DNA from: Tannockella sp964369175
Lineage (GTDB): Bacteria; Bacillota_I; Bacilli_A; Erysipelotrichales; Coprobacillaceae
Assembly (NCBI GenBank): GCA_964369175.1
Contig: CAYJEM010000093.1
Coordinates: 1 to 5,135, forward strand
Reading direction: 5' to 3'
DNA length: 5,135 nucleotides
Below, one piece after another: positions 5,097 to 5,135 of the stretch. The notes below the pieces were generated by a model that was not told where the DNA came from, ran no database searches, and saw nothing but the letters and a program-made list of their open reading frames with translations. Positions within the stretch are counted from its first letter, which is position 1; each line of letters begins with the position of its first letter. Position numbers and translations under genes: made by a program.

Positions 5097-5135
5097 ATGA
5101 TAAGTCAAGTGAAAATCAAAAATAAATTATTGTAT
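5097..5135 (+). CDS. Start of a divergent gene, truncated by the window edge
   Basis: Only 13 codons are visible (MISQVKIKNKLLY), too few to identify the product. The start is credible because AAAAGGAGA (5082-5090) lies 6 bases before the ATG and the frame stays open to the end of the window. The gene diverges from the AraC-family regulator across a 100-base intergenic region, an arrangement in which the regulator often controls its neighbour, commonly a sugar-use or transport gene. That link is inference from position. No convincing -35/-10 pair points this way, which would suit an activator-dependent promoter. Confidence 0.7.
   Translation, partial: MISQVKIKNKLLY

Overview
The window looks like a chromosomal segment of a low-GC Firmicute, next to the conserved replication-origin gene cluster. 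Evidence is the gene order rpmH-rnpA-yidC-jag-mnmE, very AT-rich DNA, strong GGAGG-type ribosome-binding sites and a lipoprotein-type YidC. Trp is encoded by TGG, and every complete gene ends in TAA or TAG, so nothing requires the Mycoplasma code. Protein style and the broken synteny after mnmE suggest an Erysipelotrichia/Coprobacillus-like gut bacterium. That placement is an impression, not a database result.

Left block, plus strand (1-3775). A consensus SigA-type promoter drives rpmH (ribosomal protein L34). A hairpin with a U-tract separates rpmH from rnpA (RNase P protein). rnpA has no visible Shine-Dalgarno site. It abuts yidC (membrane insertase), which is followed closely by jag/khpB (KH-R3H RNA-binding protein). 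A strong terminator overlaps the jag stop codon, and an extended -10 promoter inside the next 50 bases restarts transcription for mnmE (tRNA wobble-uridine modification GTPase). A 68-residue two-helix membrane protein follows mnmE after one base. mnmG, the usual next gene, is absent.

Right block (3773-5135). A hairpin likely to act in both directions separates the left block from two minus-strand genes. These are a 115-residue ArsC/Spx-fold protein with a CxxC motif and, upstream of it, an AraC-family regulator with a cupin-type sensor domain. The regulator is divergently oriented from a gene of which only the first 13 codons are inside the window. By position that gene is a plausible target of the regulator.

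Most of the window is ordinary housekeeping sequence. The points most worth a second look are the YidC groove arginine replaced by asparagine, the attenuator-like rpmH-rnpA junction with no Shine-Dalgarno for rnpA, the ArsC/Spx protein that has Spx-type cysteines but Pro at the Spx Gly52 position, and the unknown small membrane protein apparently coupled to mnmE. I found no clear sign of an undescribed multi-gene system, mobile element, CRISPR array or RNA gene.
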